64,000 bases of DNA from assembly GCA_947496695.1 (NCBI GenBank), contig CANMEI010000004.1, forward strand, positions 1-64,000, given 5' to 3'. The position numbers were made by a program, and so were the translations under genes. Below, in pieces: positions 8,601-17,847 of the stretch. The DNA is from an uncultured Cellulophaga sp. GTDB lineage: Bacteria; Bacteroidota; Bacteroidia; Flavobacteriales; Flavobacteriaceae. Numbering within the stretch: the stretch's first letter is position 1; each line of letters begins with the position of its first letter. The notes below the pieces were generated by a model. It did no database searches. It worked only from the letters and a program-made list of their open reading frames with translations, and was not told the DNA's origin.

Positions 8601-8618
8601 AATTATTGTGAAGTGAGA

Positions 8619-9068
8619 TTACTTAGTTGTTTTTATTTCATTAATAAGTGCATCAATCGTATCTATTAAAGCCTCTTTAGCTTCAGGGTCTTGAAGTGCA
8701 GATTTCAAAATCTTGTTTGTCTTAAGTTGCTTTATTATTTTTTTGTATTGATTACTTTCAATCTCAAGTTCTTTTAAGAACAAACTGTTGTTTGTAATTC
8801 CTTTTTTACCAAAATCTCCAAGGTTATTAAACTTTACAGTTTCATTAATAGTTCCTCCATTTTTATCTTCAAAAGGAATTTTTAATTCAGGTTTATAATG
8901 ATCAAAAATATCTTCTACAGTTTTTAAACCTTCTACAACCTCTGGCTTTATTGGCGTATTTGGAGTTAATTTACCTGCAATTAAAGTTCTGTTTTGTGGA
9001 ATTTCATTTAAAGCCTCACTGGCATCACCTTTAACATCATTTGCACCAATTCCAAAATTACTAGCCAT
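8619..9068 (-). CDS. tssB: TssB, small sheath subunit
   Basis: This 149-aa protein is of the TssB/VipA type. Conserved features include ELKIPFEDKN and the VKFNNLGDFGKKGI stretch, followed by a charged helix ending in a Lys-rich C-terminus. TssB interlocks with TssC to build the sheath and contacts the baseplate. The gene is immediately upstream of tssC with no terminator between. A hairpin between it and the upstream tssD suggests partial termination before it. Confidence 0.88.
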   Translation of the reverse strand: MASNFGIGANDVKGDASEALNEIPQNRTLIAGKLTPNTPIKPEVVEGLKTVEDIFDHYKPELKIPFEDKNGGTINETVKFNNLGDFGKKGITNNSLFLKELEIESNQYKKIIKQLKTNKILKSALQDPEAKEALIDTIDALINEIKTTK

Positions 9069-9141
9069 ATTTTATATTTTTAAGTTTGTTAAATTTAATC
9101 AAAAATTATTATTTACAATAGTTATTGTAAGAATAAACGCA

Positions 9142-9171
9142 AAAAGGAGGCAATTAAGTATGCCTCCTTTT
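9142..9171 (-). terminator. Terminator hairpin between tssD (copy 2) and tssB
   Basis: AAAAGGAGGCA (9142-9152) pairs perfectly with TGCCTCCTTTT (9161-9171) around an 8-base loop. On the minus strand it is followed by TTTTTGCG. It would end most hcp transcripts before tssB. Confidence 0.75.
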
Positions 9172-9202
9172 AAATTTTATTAAAAAAATTGTGTGAATTT
9201 AA

Positions 9203-9589
9203 TTACACCCACTCGTTGATATGCTCACCACCACCACTAGATAATTCTTTAGCAGAAATAGTAAAAGTTTCTGTTAATGGATTTTGACCAGAAGATTCAA
9301 AGTTTTCTCTATACTTAATTAAGTAACCTTCTTTGAAATTAACTTCTTTTAAAGTTGCATCATTATCTCTTTTTACAAAAGTGATAGTACCATCTTTTCT
9401 TTCGAAATTATTAGTCATCCACTCAAAAAATCCAGTTTCTCCGTTAGATTCTACAGTTAAGTTAATACGACCACCTCTTGTTACTGATGAAGGTCTTCCT
9501 GTAGGATCAACTTCTTGATTTAAATCGTAAGAACAATGTAAAATGTTGAACTCTTTTCCTGCTACTTTTAATCTTGCTTTGAAAGCCAT
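9203..9589 (-). CDS. tssD: TssD (Hcp) tube protein, structural copy
   Basis: This 128-aa TssD/Hcp family protein opens with FKARLKVAGKEFNILHCSY. It has the conserved VTRGGRINLTVESNG hairpin and the FFEWM motif. It lies between the PKD-domain membrane gene and tssB, in the core structural operon, and a hairpin terminator follows it. Hcp is needed in far larger amounts than the sheath adaptor or baseplate proteins, so an own terminator is consistent with a short, abundant hcp mRNA. Which of the two copies builds the bulk of the tube cannot be told from sequence. Confidence 0.9.
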   Translation of the reverse strand: MAFKARLKVAGKEFNILHCSYDLNQEVDPTGRPSSVTRGGRINLTVESNGETGFFEWMTNNFERKDGTITFVKRDNDATLKEVNFKEGYLIKYRENFESSGQNPLTETFTISAKELSSGGGEHINEWV

Positions 9590-9752
9590 AATAATTTGTT
9601 TTTGTTGGCAAATAATGCCGATTTATATTTATATAACGTCACTAAAGGACACGGTAAACATAATTCTTATTATTATTTGTAGGAAATTTTTTCGATGAAC
9701 CGCATTATAAATTACTAGTTTATAGTTCTTTACCTTAATATATATAAGTAGC

Positions 9753-10775
9753 CTAAAAAGTTTTAGAAAATAAGCCTTTTTTTATCTTCATATCAATAGT
9801 CATACTTACTACACAACCCGTTTTATTATTCTTAACAAGTTTAATATTATTTATCTCTATTTTTTTGTCTCTTATTTCGTTAAAAAGTTGATTTATTGTA
9901 TGTCGTTCACCACTTTTATTAAATACAGGAATACTACTGTAACAAAAATATGCTCTTATAGCCCTATCATCAATATTTCTACTAGCATAACCTACAAGTT
10001 TTTGCTTAATGTCATCAGATGAAACCACAATTTTTTCTACTTCCGGCTCAGTATTTGCTACAGGTTCTGGATCTTGCTCTGGTAATGACTCAGGAATACT
10101 TTGATCTAAAACACGTTCAATTGGATCATAAGCAGTTGTTGCTCTTATTGGCCTTCTATCTCTCTCCTTCTTTTCGAGTACAGTAATCCTTTGTTTAGCC
10201 TCATGTCTTCTGTCTCCATTAACAATCAATAATATTGTTTTTTCTCCAGGAGTTTTAAAAGTATATTTCTCTTCTTTATTAGTGCCATCAATGTTTAATG
10301 TTTCTCCAAAACTCCACTGCCAAGAATTTGCAAAATGAGAATCATTAGAAAAAACAACTTCATCACCAACTCTTACATTTCTTGGTAAAATTATATTTGG
10401 AATTAATTCAGGAGAAATTAATATTTTTTTCTCAGTAATAACTACTTCTTTTTCAACCTCACATTGTCCGTTTTGCTTCAATGATATTTTATACGTTCCT
10501 GGCTTATTAAATTGATGTGCTACATTAGATTGAAATTTTGTTTCTGTATTATCCCCAAAACTCCATTGCCACTCTACACCAGAACCGTCAGTACTTTTAA
10601 ATTCAATTAAATCTTCAGTTGTAAAAGAATTTGAAATTACTTTAAAATCAGCATTACTACAATCAACTTTAGTGTTAATTTTAAATGATATTAATATTAA
10701 TCCGATACAGAATAATACTAAAAATGTAAGAAATACGTTTCGGTCAAAGTGGGTTTTTAGATTTTTACTTTTCAT
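9753..10775 (-). CDS. PKD-domain membrane protein, likely T6SS-iii envelope component
   Basis: This 340-aa protein has one N-terminal transmembrane segment (about 14-33) and then periplasmic beta domains. Two PKD-type Ig domains are marked by WQWSFGDN (about residue 70) and WQWSFGETL (about 155). An acidic, proline-containing linker (about 210-245) leads to a C-terminal domain (about 245-340) with SRNIDDRAIRAYFCYSS. It is divergently transcribed from the C40 lipoprotein gene and heads the tssD-tssB-tssC side. Subtype iii lacks TssJ/L/M and instead uses TssN, O, P, Q and R to span the envelope. This protein is the best candidate here for one of the P/R-type periplasmic parts. That assignment is inference from topology and context. 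Confidence 0.6.
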   Translation of the reverse strand: MKSKNLKTHFDRNVFLTFLVLFCIGLILISFKINTKVDCSNADFKVISNSFTTEDLIEFKSTDGSGVEWQWSFGDNTETKFQSNVAHQFNKPGTYKISLKQNGQCEVEKEVVITEKKILISPELIPNIILPRNVRVGDEVVFSNDSHFANSWQWSFGETLNIDGTNKEEKYTFKTPGEKTILLIVNGDRRHEAKQRITVLEKKERDRRPIRATTAYDPIERVLDQSIPESLPEQDPEPVANTEPEVEKIVVSSDDIKQKLVGYASRNIDDRAIRAYFCYSSIPVFNKSGERHTINQLFNEIRDKKIEINNIKLVKNNKTGCVVSMTIDMKIKKGLFSKTF

Positions 10776-10836
10776 TGAAAAAGGGTTCTAAAGTTTATTA
10801 AACTCTTATATTTATGCTAAAATTACAATTTTAACT
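10776..10836. promoter_or_regulatory. Divergent promoter region of the two T6SS arms
   Basis: Only 61 bp separate the divergent start codons of the PKD-domain gene and the C40 lipoprotein gene, so both structural operons must start here or overlap. The plus strand carries TATATTTATG about 20 bp before ATG 10837, close to a TAnnTTTG -7 box. No convincing -33 element is visible. Confidence 0.4.
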
Positions 10837-11460
10837 ATGAAACTAAAACTGCTGTTTTTAATACTTATTGTGCAATTTACAAGTTGCGGTAAAAATACCT
10901 ACAATGGTATAGATCAAATGTACTACAAAAAACAGATTGCTGAAGCACACAGAATAAAAACTGAAGAAAAAATTACTGAAGAGCAACCTAAAAAGGTTGC
11001 CACTACTGAGTATTTAACATATGAAGAAAAAGAGAATTTTGCAAAAACATTAAATGTGCCAGTTGACGAATTAGAAAATGAAAAGCTATATGGCACCATC
11101 AAAGATTGGTTCGGAACACCTTATTTATGGGGTGGCACTACTAAAAAAGGTGTTGATTGTTCTGCTTTTGTTCAACATGTTTACAGTGTAGTTTACAATA
11201 AAGATTTGCCGAGAACTTCGCAACAACAATTTGATGCAAACCTAGATGTTTCCTTTAAAAATCAAAAAGGATTGAAAAATGGCGATCTTATTTTCTTTAG
11301 ATTACGACATAAAGAGAAAGTAATTTCTCACGTTGGTATATATTTGCAAAACGGAATGTTTTTAGGTTCAAACTCTCCTAGAGGAGTTGAAATTGCAAAT
11401 TTAAATGATGCATATTGGCAAGATAAATACGTATCATCAGCAAGAGCCTTATTAAAATAG
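10837..11460 (+). CDS. C40 (NlpC/P60) peptidase lipoprotein of the T6SS operon
   Basis: This 207-aa lipoprotein has lipobox QFTSC (Cys 17) and a charged linker to about residue 80. An NlpC/P60 domain follows with Cys 108 (GVDCSAF) and His 165 (SHVGIYL). The family hydrolyses peptide bonds of peptidoglycan stems. Residue +2 is Gly, so outer-membrane anchoring is expected. It is the first gene of the plus-strand T6SS operon, five bases before tssG. Inference: a housekeeping cell-wall opener that lets the secretion channel cross the murein layer, as MltE or TagX do in other systems. An alternative is that it stands in for the TssQ-type lipoprotein. It is unlikely to be a delivered effector, because it carries its own export signal and no immunity gene follows. 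Confidence 0.75.
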   Translation: MKLKLLFLILIVQFTSCGKNTYNGIDQMYYKKQIAEAHRIKTEEKITEEQPKKVATTEYLTYEEKENFAKTLNVPVDELENEKLYGTIKDWFGTPYLWGGTTKKGVDCSAFVQHVYSVVYNKDLPRTSQQQFDANLDVSFKNQKGLKNGDLIFFRLRHKEKVISHVGIYLQNGMFLGSNSPRGVEIANLNDAYWQDKYVSSARALLK

Positions 11461-11464
11461 AGAA

Positions 11465-12376
11465 ATGAAAGACCCTGAAATTACCATAGAAGAAATTAAA
11501 GATCATTTAAAAGATCTCAAATTTGATATAAAAGCAGAGACATTTGCTTCTGGAATTGAGAAATTTTCAGAGGTTACCTTCAACTATTCTGATTATTTCA
11601 AAAGAAGGTATAGTTTAGATGTTTCAGGTGTAAAATTAGATGACTATAAAGAAAATATAATTATAGAACTTAGTCGTAGAGGTTTTTATGATATTTTTCC
11701 TGAGCGTTTTTTTCACAAAACTAGCGGTAGTACTCCATTTGTAAATGAAATGGTAAGTGCTTATAAAAATAGAAAGGTAGAACAAGATTATGCAAAATCA
11801 TTTTTTAAGCCATTAGAAGAAGAATTTTTTCTACACAGAGTTGAAGTAGAAACCGAAGAAGATTGTATTTTTGAAGCATTAGGCAATGAAGAATTACTAT
11901 ATTTTTTGTCAGATCTATGGGATATTAATCGAGATATTCCGCAATCAATGTCAGGAAAAATATTAAAAGCTATGCCTTTTATGCATAAGATTGCAGGAAA
12001 TTTACCGTTAATAAAAAAAGTATTAGAAACCATAACTCAAGAAAAATTAATAATAACCAAAAATTACACTAGTATTCCAGATACCGATATGCATACTCAA
12101 CCCCTGCAATTAGGTGTAAACCTTGCCACAGCAACAAGTGGTAAAACTTACTTACCTAAATACACATTTACTATTGATAATATTAAAAAACCAGAAAATA
12201 TTCATGACTATTTACCACAAGGAAATATTATTTTAGCAGTTCAATATTTTTTAAATCACACAATGCCTTTTGAAAGTGATTTTGAAATAGATTTTACATT
12301 GCCTGAAAACAAACAAAATTTTACACTGAGTGATGCTGTTTTTGCAGGCAGACTCGGTATATCTTCTACAATATAA
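11465..12376 (+). CDS. tssG: TssG-like baseplate subunit
   Basis: This 303-aa soluble protein resembles TssG (VCA0111 family). It has the early motif FYDIFPERFFHKTSG, the FFKPLEEEFFLHRVEVE stretch and a C-terminal ending in AGRLGISSTI. TssG works with TssF and TssE in the baseplate wedge. It is five bases after the C40 gene and six before tssN, inside one long operon. In many T6SS loci tssG follows tssF. Here it lies on the other side of tssN and tssK. Confidence 0.75.
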   Translation: MKDPEITIEEIKDHLKDLKFDIKAETFASGIEKFSEVTFNYSDYFKRRYSLDVSGVKLDDYKENIIIELSRRGFYDIFPERFFHKTSGSTPFVNEMVSAYKNRKVEQDYAKSFFKPLEEEFFLHRVEVETEEDCIFEALGNEELLYFLSDLWDINRDIPQSMSGKILKAMPFMHKIAGNLPLIKKVLETITQEKLIITKNYTSIPDTDMHTQPLQLGVNLATATSGKTYLPKYTFTIDNIKKPENIHDYLPQGNIILAVQYFLNHTMPFESDFEIDFTLPENKQNFTLSDAVFAGRLGISSTI

Positions 12377-12381
12377 TTTTC

Positions 12382-13248
12382 ATGATAAAAAGATACTTAA
12401 AAACGTTAATTAGTTTTGAAGCGCTAATGCCTTTTATGCTTATTGTGGTATTCACAATAATGGCACTAACTTTTTTTTCTTCAAAGAATCCAGGGTTTAA
12501 AAAACACAAAAAAAAGTATTATCTCTACCTACTTTCTGGAATTTTAACAATGGGTGTTTTTACATGCATTGTGTACAATTTAAAACAAACTTCTACCCTA
12601 TTACGTTACTTTTCAATGTTAGGATTTTCTTTTGTTTTAGGAATGTTACACGTATATTTTGTAAGATACTTTTTTAATAAGTTTGATTTAGAAAATAAAT
12701 TTAAAGAACTATTGGTAGCTGTAATTACTTCTTTAGCTTTAGTAGTACCCATAATAATGATAGCTGCTTATTTTGAAGATTTAGAGTTTTTGGGGTATTA
12801 TTTTTTAATCACAGCTACATTTACTATTCCTACAGCTATATATTCACTTTTTAATTATTCGATAAGCATACCTGTAAAATTATATTCAAAATGGTACTAT
12901 CCATTAGGTAATAAATATGAAGCTCCAAAACATTATGAATTAAACAATATGATTGTTTTAAACTTTATGTTTTATAAAAACACTAAAGAAACTCATTTAA
13001 CAAGTTTTAAAGCCAAAGCTCCAAAAGATATGGATTTCGGTAGGTTATTTTTCTTTTTTATTAATGATTACAACAGTAAAAAAACAACTACCAAAATAGA
13101 ACTTATGGAAGATTCCGGAGATCCACATGGTTGGTACTTTCAAACCAAACCAAAATGGTTTTCAGCATCTAAACACATCAATTCAACCCTAACAGTAGAA
13201 CAAAACAACCTAAACGATGGAGACACTGTTGTTTGCCAACGTATATAA
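12382..13248 (+). CDS. tssN: TssN membrane protein
   Basis: This 288-aa protein has about five transmembrane helices in its first 160 residues (around 14-31, 46-63, 74-95, 107-125 and 132-158). A soluble C-terminal domain of about 125 residues follows (NMIVLNFMFYKN to the end). This matches TssN, a membrane protein specific to the Bacteroidota subtype-iii T6SS and thought to belong to its envelope-spanning complex. It lies between tssG and tssK. Confidence 0.85.
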   Translation: MIKRYLKTLISFEALMPFMLIVVFTIMALTFFSSKNPGFKKHKKKYYLYLLSGILTMGVFTCIVYNLKQTSTLLRYFSMLGFSFVLGMLHVYFVRYFFNKFDLENKFKELLVAVITSLALVVPIIMIAAYFEDLEFLGYYFLITATFTIPTAIYSLFNYSISIPVKLYSKWYYPLGNKYEAPKHYELNNMIVLNFMFYKNTKETHLTSFKAKAPKDMDFGRLFFFFINDYNSKKTTTKIELMEDSGDPHGWYFQTKPKWFSASKHINSTLTVEQNNLNDGDTVVCQRI

Positions 13249-13257
13249 CATAGTATT

Positions 13258-14400
13258 ATGATAGAGGACATCAAAAAATTTAAAACCAATTGGATCGATG
13301 GAATGAAAATCTCTAAAGAGCATTTTCAAAACCTACAAGATTTTGCAGAAAATAGCGTCAGAGATTTAACAAGTATTCAAATCGGAAAAGATGGCTATGG
13401 TTTATTAGCTTCACATTTAAGTGATCATAATGAATATATAGTAACTATTGATGCGCATAAAAACTTAAAAATTTCTATCAAAAAACTACGTGGTATTACA
13501 CCTAATGGCACAAGAGTTGAAATTACAAATCAAACTCCTGCCGTAAAGGAAGAAGTTGTTGTTGAAGAATTTGCAGACAATAAACTTGAAGAAGGTTATG
13601 TACTTTTAAATGTTGATACTGTTAATGTAATAGCATTCGGGGAGCAAAACCCTAAAGAAATGCCACCTAGATACCCATATACAACTAATAAGCATTTTTT
13701 TACATTTATAAATGCAAATGAATTTGAAAAATCTGGTCTTGCAGGTAATCAACTTCCTATTGCTAAAATTGTCAGAGAAAACAGTGGCTTAGTTGCCGCA
13801 TCTGATTATATAGCTCCATCAGTAACTTTAGGTACAAGTGAGGCATTAATTGATTTTTACAATGTTGCAGAATCTTTTTTAAAGATGGCTGAACGTAGTT
13901 CTATTATTATTGTTCAAAAAATAAATACAAAACAAAGTGAAAACCCTATAGCTGATGCTATGTTTACTGTTGTTGATAAACTTTATGTGTATTTATCGCA
14001 ACAAATCACTTATGTGAAATGGGAAGAATATGATATGACTCCAAAAAAACTTATTGAAATTATAGTAAGTTTTTCACGACTTTTTAAAAGTGCAGTTGAT
14101 GTATCTTCTCCTGAAAACAAAGAACAGTTATTCAACTATTTTGGAGAATGGACAGATCTTAAAGGTGGTGATTACGAAAAAATATTTACCAATATTATCA
14201 ATATAGATTATAAGCATAATGATATAAATCAAAACCTTATAATTCTTAATTCATTTATGAATGTTATAGAACGTTTGTTTACAATACTTACACAAGTAGA
14301 TTACATTGGTAAACGTCGTGATATGGGAATTTTTGTAAATGAAAATATTGTACAAGATAAATCAGGAAAAGCTGGTGGAACTTCATTTCTAGCAGAATAA
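13258..14400 (+). CDS. tssK: TssK baseplate adaptor
   Basis: This is a 380-aa soluble protein. TssK trimers join the baseplate to the membrane complex. Family features are the opening NWIDGMKISKEHFQNLQDF, which matches the TssK start W-x-G-hydrophobic-x-HFQ, and the ENIVQDKSGKAGGTSFLAE tail. It is ten bases downstream of tssN and 12 upstream of tssO. Length is shorter than the roughly 440 aa of proteobacterial TssK, as is usual for subtype iii. Confidence 0.88.
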   Translation: MIEDIKKFKTNWIDGMKISKEHFQNLQDFAENSVRDLTSIQIGKDGYGLLASHLSDHNEYIVTIDAHKNLKISIKKLRGITPNGTRVEITNQTPAVKEEVVVEEFADNKLEEGYVLLNVDTVNVIAFGEQNPKEMPPRYPYTTNKHFFTFINANEFEKSGLAGNQLPIAKIVRENSGLVAASDYIAPSVTLGTSEALIDFYNVAESFLKMAERSSIIIVQKINTKQSENPIADAMFTVVDKLYVYLSQQITYVKWEEYDMTPKKLIEIIVSFSRLFKSAVDVSSPENKEQLFNYFGEWTDLKGGDYEKIFTNIINIDYKHNDINQNLIILNSFMNVIERLFTILTQVDYIGKRRDMGIFVNENIVQDKSGKAGGTSFLAE

Positions 14401-14412
14401 TTTTAAAGAAAT

Positions 14413-14922
14413 ATGGAAATTTTAAATAAAAAAGAAAGAGTATCAGCATTTCTTCTGTTTTTACTAATGTTTTTAGTAACAATGACGCTAATTTTTGTAG
14501 CTATATTTTTTAGCCACAAATTGCCATGGAAAGAAAATGAAGTACTTAGGGCAGAAAATAAAAAAATAAAATTTGAATTCTTATATCAAAAAAAATTCAT
14601 TAATGATTTAGAACGTGTCGATGTTTTAATTGACTCACTTGATAAAACAAAAGAAGGTTATTTCTTTTTAGAGCAATCTATTAATTCTGATTTAATTTCT
14701 ATTAAAAATGAAATCCCAAAAGATTCATTAGGTAACAGAGCTATGTATGAAAATTTAATTCTTACGTATAAGAAATTAATTGATGCAAAAAGAGACGTTA
14801 AGCAAGTAGAAAATGCGAAGAATGATATTCAAGAGTTAGATGAACAAATTGATGATTATGAACAGCAAATACAAAAATTAGAAGCTGCTTTAGAGCTATC
14901 GCAAAGACTGAGAAGAAATTAA
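14413..14922 (+). CDS. tssO: TssO membrane protein
   Basis: This 169-aa protein has one transmembrane helix (about 12-35) and a mostly helical remainder. The last 40 residues are rich in Glu, Gln and Asp with a heptad pattern, indicating a coiled coil. Size, topology and the place between tssK and tssH match TssO of the subtype-iii system. It probably contributes to the inner-membrane or periplasmic stalk together with TssN. Confidence 0.8.
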   Translation: MEILNKKERVSAFLLFLLMFLVTMTLIFVAIFFSHKLPWKENEVLRAENKKIKFEFLYQKKFINDLERVDVLIDSLDKTKEGYFFLEQSINSDLISIKNEIPKDSLGNRAMYENLILTYKKLIDAKRDVKQVENAKNDIQELDEQIDDYEQQIQKLEAALELSQRLRRN

Positions 14923-14927
14923 TAACT

Positions 14928-17390
14928 ATGAATAACGAAGTAGAAAAAGCAGTCTATATTGCAACACAAATAGCTGAAGAAAATCAGCATCAGAACTATA
15001 GCACAGCACATTTAATAAAAGCATCTTTAAACAGAGATTTATCTTTATTGCGTAAACTTCATAATTTAGGTGTTGATGTTTATTTTATTGAAGAATGGGC
15101 TGAAGTTAATTTAGAGCAATCGCCTAAAAAATCATCAAGAACTGCTGAAGTTGAGGCAGATTCTGGTGTGCAATTAGTTTTTGTTGAAGCTGAAGATATA
15201 AAAGACAAGTTAGGTGAAGATGATGTAGATTTATTTACATTATTTATTGCAGCGATAACTCCAGGTGTAGGTTTTAACTTTGATCAATTAAAGTCTCTTC
15301 CAATTACACCTAGTCAACTTCTAGAAACAGTAAAATCTAAGAATACAACTAAAGTTAGCTCTACTTCAAATTCATCTACAAAAAACACTTCTCAATCAAC
15401 AAATGGTGCGATACTTTCAAAATACACTTCAAATATTGTAAAACAGGCAGAAACTGGTGATTTTGAATATATTATTAATAGAGATAAAGAACTAAAAAGT
15501 ATTACTGAAATTCTTAGTAGAAAATCAAAACCCAATGTAATTATTCAAGGTGAATCTGGGATTGGAAAATCGGTTTTGATTAAGAATTTAGCACTTCTTA
15601 TTGCTGAGAAAAAAATTGTTGATGTCTTACAAGAAGCTACGCTTTTAGAAATTCATACTAGTGAATTACTTTCAGGTGCTTCTTATAAAGGAGAGGTTGA
15701 AGATCGATTAAAAGAAATATTTACAGAAGCTAAATCATTTAACTTCCCTATTCTTGTTTTGGACGATTTTCATGCATTATTGCAAGATAGTGCTATGAGT
15801 CAGGGGATTTTAAATGTAATTAAATCAGAACTAAATAAAGGTGAATTAGTTATAATTGGAGTAACATCTCCTGAACATTTCAGAAAACATATTGCTTCAG
15901 ATGATGCTTTAAATAGAAGATTTGAGACTGTTGTGTTAGAAGAGCCTGATACAGATACTGCATTCAGAATTCTTAAAAATGTTGGACAAACTTTTAAAGA
16001 ACATCATCAATTAGAAATATCAGATGATACTTTTAAAGAAGCTATTCTGTTTTCAAAAAGATATTTAAAAGAAAAGAATTTACCTGATTCTGCTTTAGAT
16101 TTAGTTGATAGAACTATGGCAGCTGCAAAAGTATCACAACAATCATTACCTGCAGATTTAGTAGAATTGAATGGTAAATTAGATTTTTTAGATAAAAAAA
16201 TAACTGAATTATCTGAAGAGCAACGCAAAGAGGAATTAGATTGGATTTATCTTGAATTAAAAAATAAATTAGGTCCTATTGTTATTGGAAAATATGATAC
16301 TGAAGATGCTTTATCTTTTGCTACGTATGATAAAAAACTAAAATATATAAAAGATATACTCTCAAAAATTGAAGAACATTCTAAAAAAGAATTGACCGAA
16401 GTTTTTGATGAAGATTTAGCAGCTATGGTATCTAGTATTACAGGTATACCAGCTGGTAAAGTACAAACGCAAGAAAGAGAGCGTTTGATGGAAATGGAAG
16501 CTACGCTTAAAAAGCGTGTTATTGGCCAAGACCATGCTGTAAAAACAGTAACGGAAGCTATTATTGAATCTAGGTCTGGTTTATCAAAAGCAGGACAACC
16601 TATTGGTTCGTTCTTTTTTTCAGGACCTACGGGAACAGGTAAAACAGAATTAGCAAAGTCATTAGCCGAGTTTTTATTTAATGACGAAAGTGCTATAATT
16701 CGTTTTGATATGTCTGAATTTAAAGAAGAACATTCTGCAGCTCTTTTGTATGGAGCACCTCCGGGCTATGTAGGCTATGAAGAAGGTGGTATGTTAGTGA
16801 ATAAAATTAGGCAAAAACCATATTCAATTGTTCTTTTTGATGAAATAGAAAAAGCACACCAATCTGTTTTTGATGTTTTCTTACAAATTTTAGATGAAGG
16901 TAAATTAAGCGATCGTTTGGGTAAAGTAGGTGATTTTTCTAACGCTGTAATTCTTTTTACTTCAAATATAGGATCAGAATTTATATCTAAGAAAATTGAA
17001 GAAGGGGTTACACCTGCATCAGATGAAATATTAGAAATTATGTCTCCTTATTTCAGACCAGAATTTTTAGGTAGAATTACTGAAATTATTCCGTTTGCTC
17101 CTATTTCAAAAGAAAATGCGCCTTTGATTTTCAATTTACACTTGAAAAAAGAATTATTGGTTTTAGCTGATAAATTAGGAATTACATTAAATATCGATAA
17201 AAAAACGAAAGACTTTTTATCATTAGATGGCTTCTCTCCTACTTATGGTGTTCGCCCTCTAAAAGCTGTAATTAGAAATAAACTAAAAAGACCTTTATCA
17301 AAAATGATTATTTCTGGTGAAATAACAGCACCACAAACCGTAAATATTACTTTAAAAGATAATAATGTAGTTTTTAATGTAAGCAACTAA
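14928..17390 (+). CDS. tssH: TssH (ClpV) sheath-recycling ATPase
   Basis: This is an 820-aa AAA+ double-ring ATPase. An N-terminal Clp-N-like domain (1-140) is followed by a Ser/Thr-rich linker. The first AAA module has Walker A GESGIGKS at about 208 and Walker B VLDDFHALL. A middle region follows, then the second AAA module with Walker A GPTGTGKT at about 566 and VLFDEIEKAH. It disassembles contracted TssB-TssC sheaths for reuse. It lies five bases after tssO and nine before tssE. Placement inside the T6SS operon separates it from housekeeping ClpB. Confidence 0.92.
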   Translation: MNNEVEKAVYIATQIAEENQHQNYSTAHLIKASLNRDLSLLRKLHNLGVDVYFIEEWAEVNLEQSPKKSSRTAEVEADSGVQLVFVEAEDIKDKLGEDDVDLFTLFIAAITPGVGFNFDQLKSLPITPSQLLETVKSKNTTKVSSTSNSSTKNTSQSTNGAILSKYTSNIVKQAETGDFEYIINRDKELKSITEILSRKSKPNVIIQGESGIGKSVLIKNLALLIAEKKIVDVLQEATLLEIHTSELLSGASYKGEVEDRLKEIFTEAKSFNFPILVLDDFHALLQDSAMSQGILNVIKSELNKGELVIIGVTSPEHFRKHIASDDALNRRFETVVLEEPDTDTAFRILKNVGQTFKEHHQLEISDDTFKEAILFSKRYLKEKNLPDSALDLVDRTMAAAKVSQQSLPADLVELNGKLDFLDKKITELSEEQRKEELDWIYLELKNKLGPIVIGKYDTEDALSFATYDKKLKYIKDILSKIEEHSKKELTEVFDEDLAAMVSSITGIPAGKVQTQERERLMEMEATLKKRVIGQDHAVKTVTEAIIESRSGLSKAGQPIGSFFFSGPTGTGKTELAKSLAEFLFNDESAIIRFDMSEFKEEHSAALLYGAPPGYVGYEEGGMLVNKIRQKPYSIVLFDEIEKAHQSVFDVFLQILDEGKLSDRLGKVGDFSNAVILFTSNIGSEFISKKIEEGVTPASDEILEIMSPYFRPEFLGRITEIIPFAPISKENAPLIFNLHLKKELLVLADKLGITLNIDKKTKDFLSLDGFSPTYGVRPLKAVIRNKLKRPLSKMIISGEITAPQTVNITLKDNNVVFNVSN

Positions 17391-17399
17391 AAATAACCT

Positions 17400-17831
17400 A
17401 TGGCAAAACCATACTACCAAGCTCCGTTTGATTTTAAGCGCTTTTTTGAAAAAAAAGAGTTGCGTAAAATTTCACTTCAAGATTCTATCTCTCAGTTTAT
17501 AAGTATTATAATTACTACTTATTTTGAAGAGTATGTTTTTGACGATGATTTTGGTAGCGAAATTTGGGAAACAGATTTTGATTTATTGGTAAATGCCAAT
17601 GTTTTAAAAGAACGAATTAAAAAATCGTTAACCAACCAAATTGAAACCTATGAAAAGCGCTTAGGTAATGTTAATTTGATTATTAACTTACAAGAAAAAT
17701 TATCAGAAAACTCAAGTAAAGTTAGGCTTAAAAAGTATTTGAATATTACAATTTCAGGTACTTTAAGAAAAACAAATGAGCCTTATTATTTTTCAGGTGA
17801 TTATTATTTAGCACCATTATCATATAAGTAA
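17400..17831 (+). CDS. tssE: TssE baseplate protein (gp25-like)
   Basis: This 143-aa protein is of the GPW/gp25 family, related to the T4 baseplate wedge protein that starts sheath assembly. The conserved core is the DSISQFISIIITTYFEE helix, the FDDDFGSEIWETDFD stretch and a C-terminal beta hairpin. The EPR-like motif of proteobacterial members is not obvious. It sits between tssH and tssF with 16 bp to the latter. Confidence 0.82.
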   Translation: MAKPYYQAPFDFKRFFEKKELRKISLQDSISQFISIIITTYFEEYVFDDDFGSEIWETDFDLLVNANVLKERIKKSLTNQIETYEKRLGNVNLIINLQEKLSENSSKVRLKKYLNITISGTLRKTNEPYYFSGDYYLAPLSYK

Positions 17832-17847
17832 AATACATACCCAAAGC

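Noticed and set aside
14928..17390. Housekeeping ClpB instead of TssH
   Set aside because: The gene is inside the T6SS operon and lacks the long, fully conserved middle domain of ClpB.
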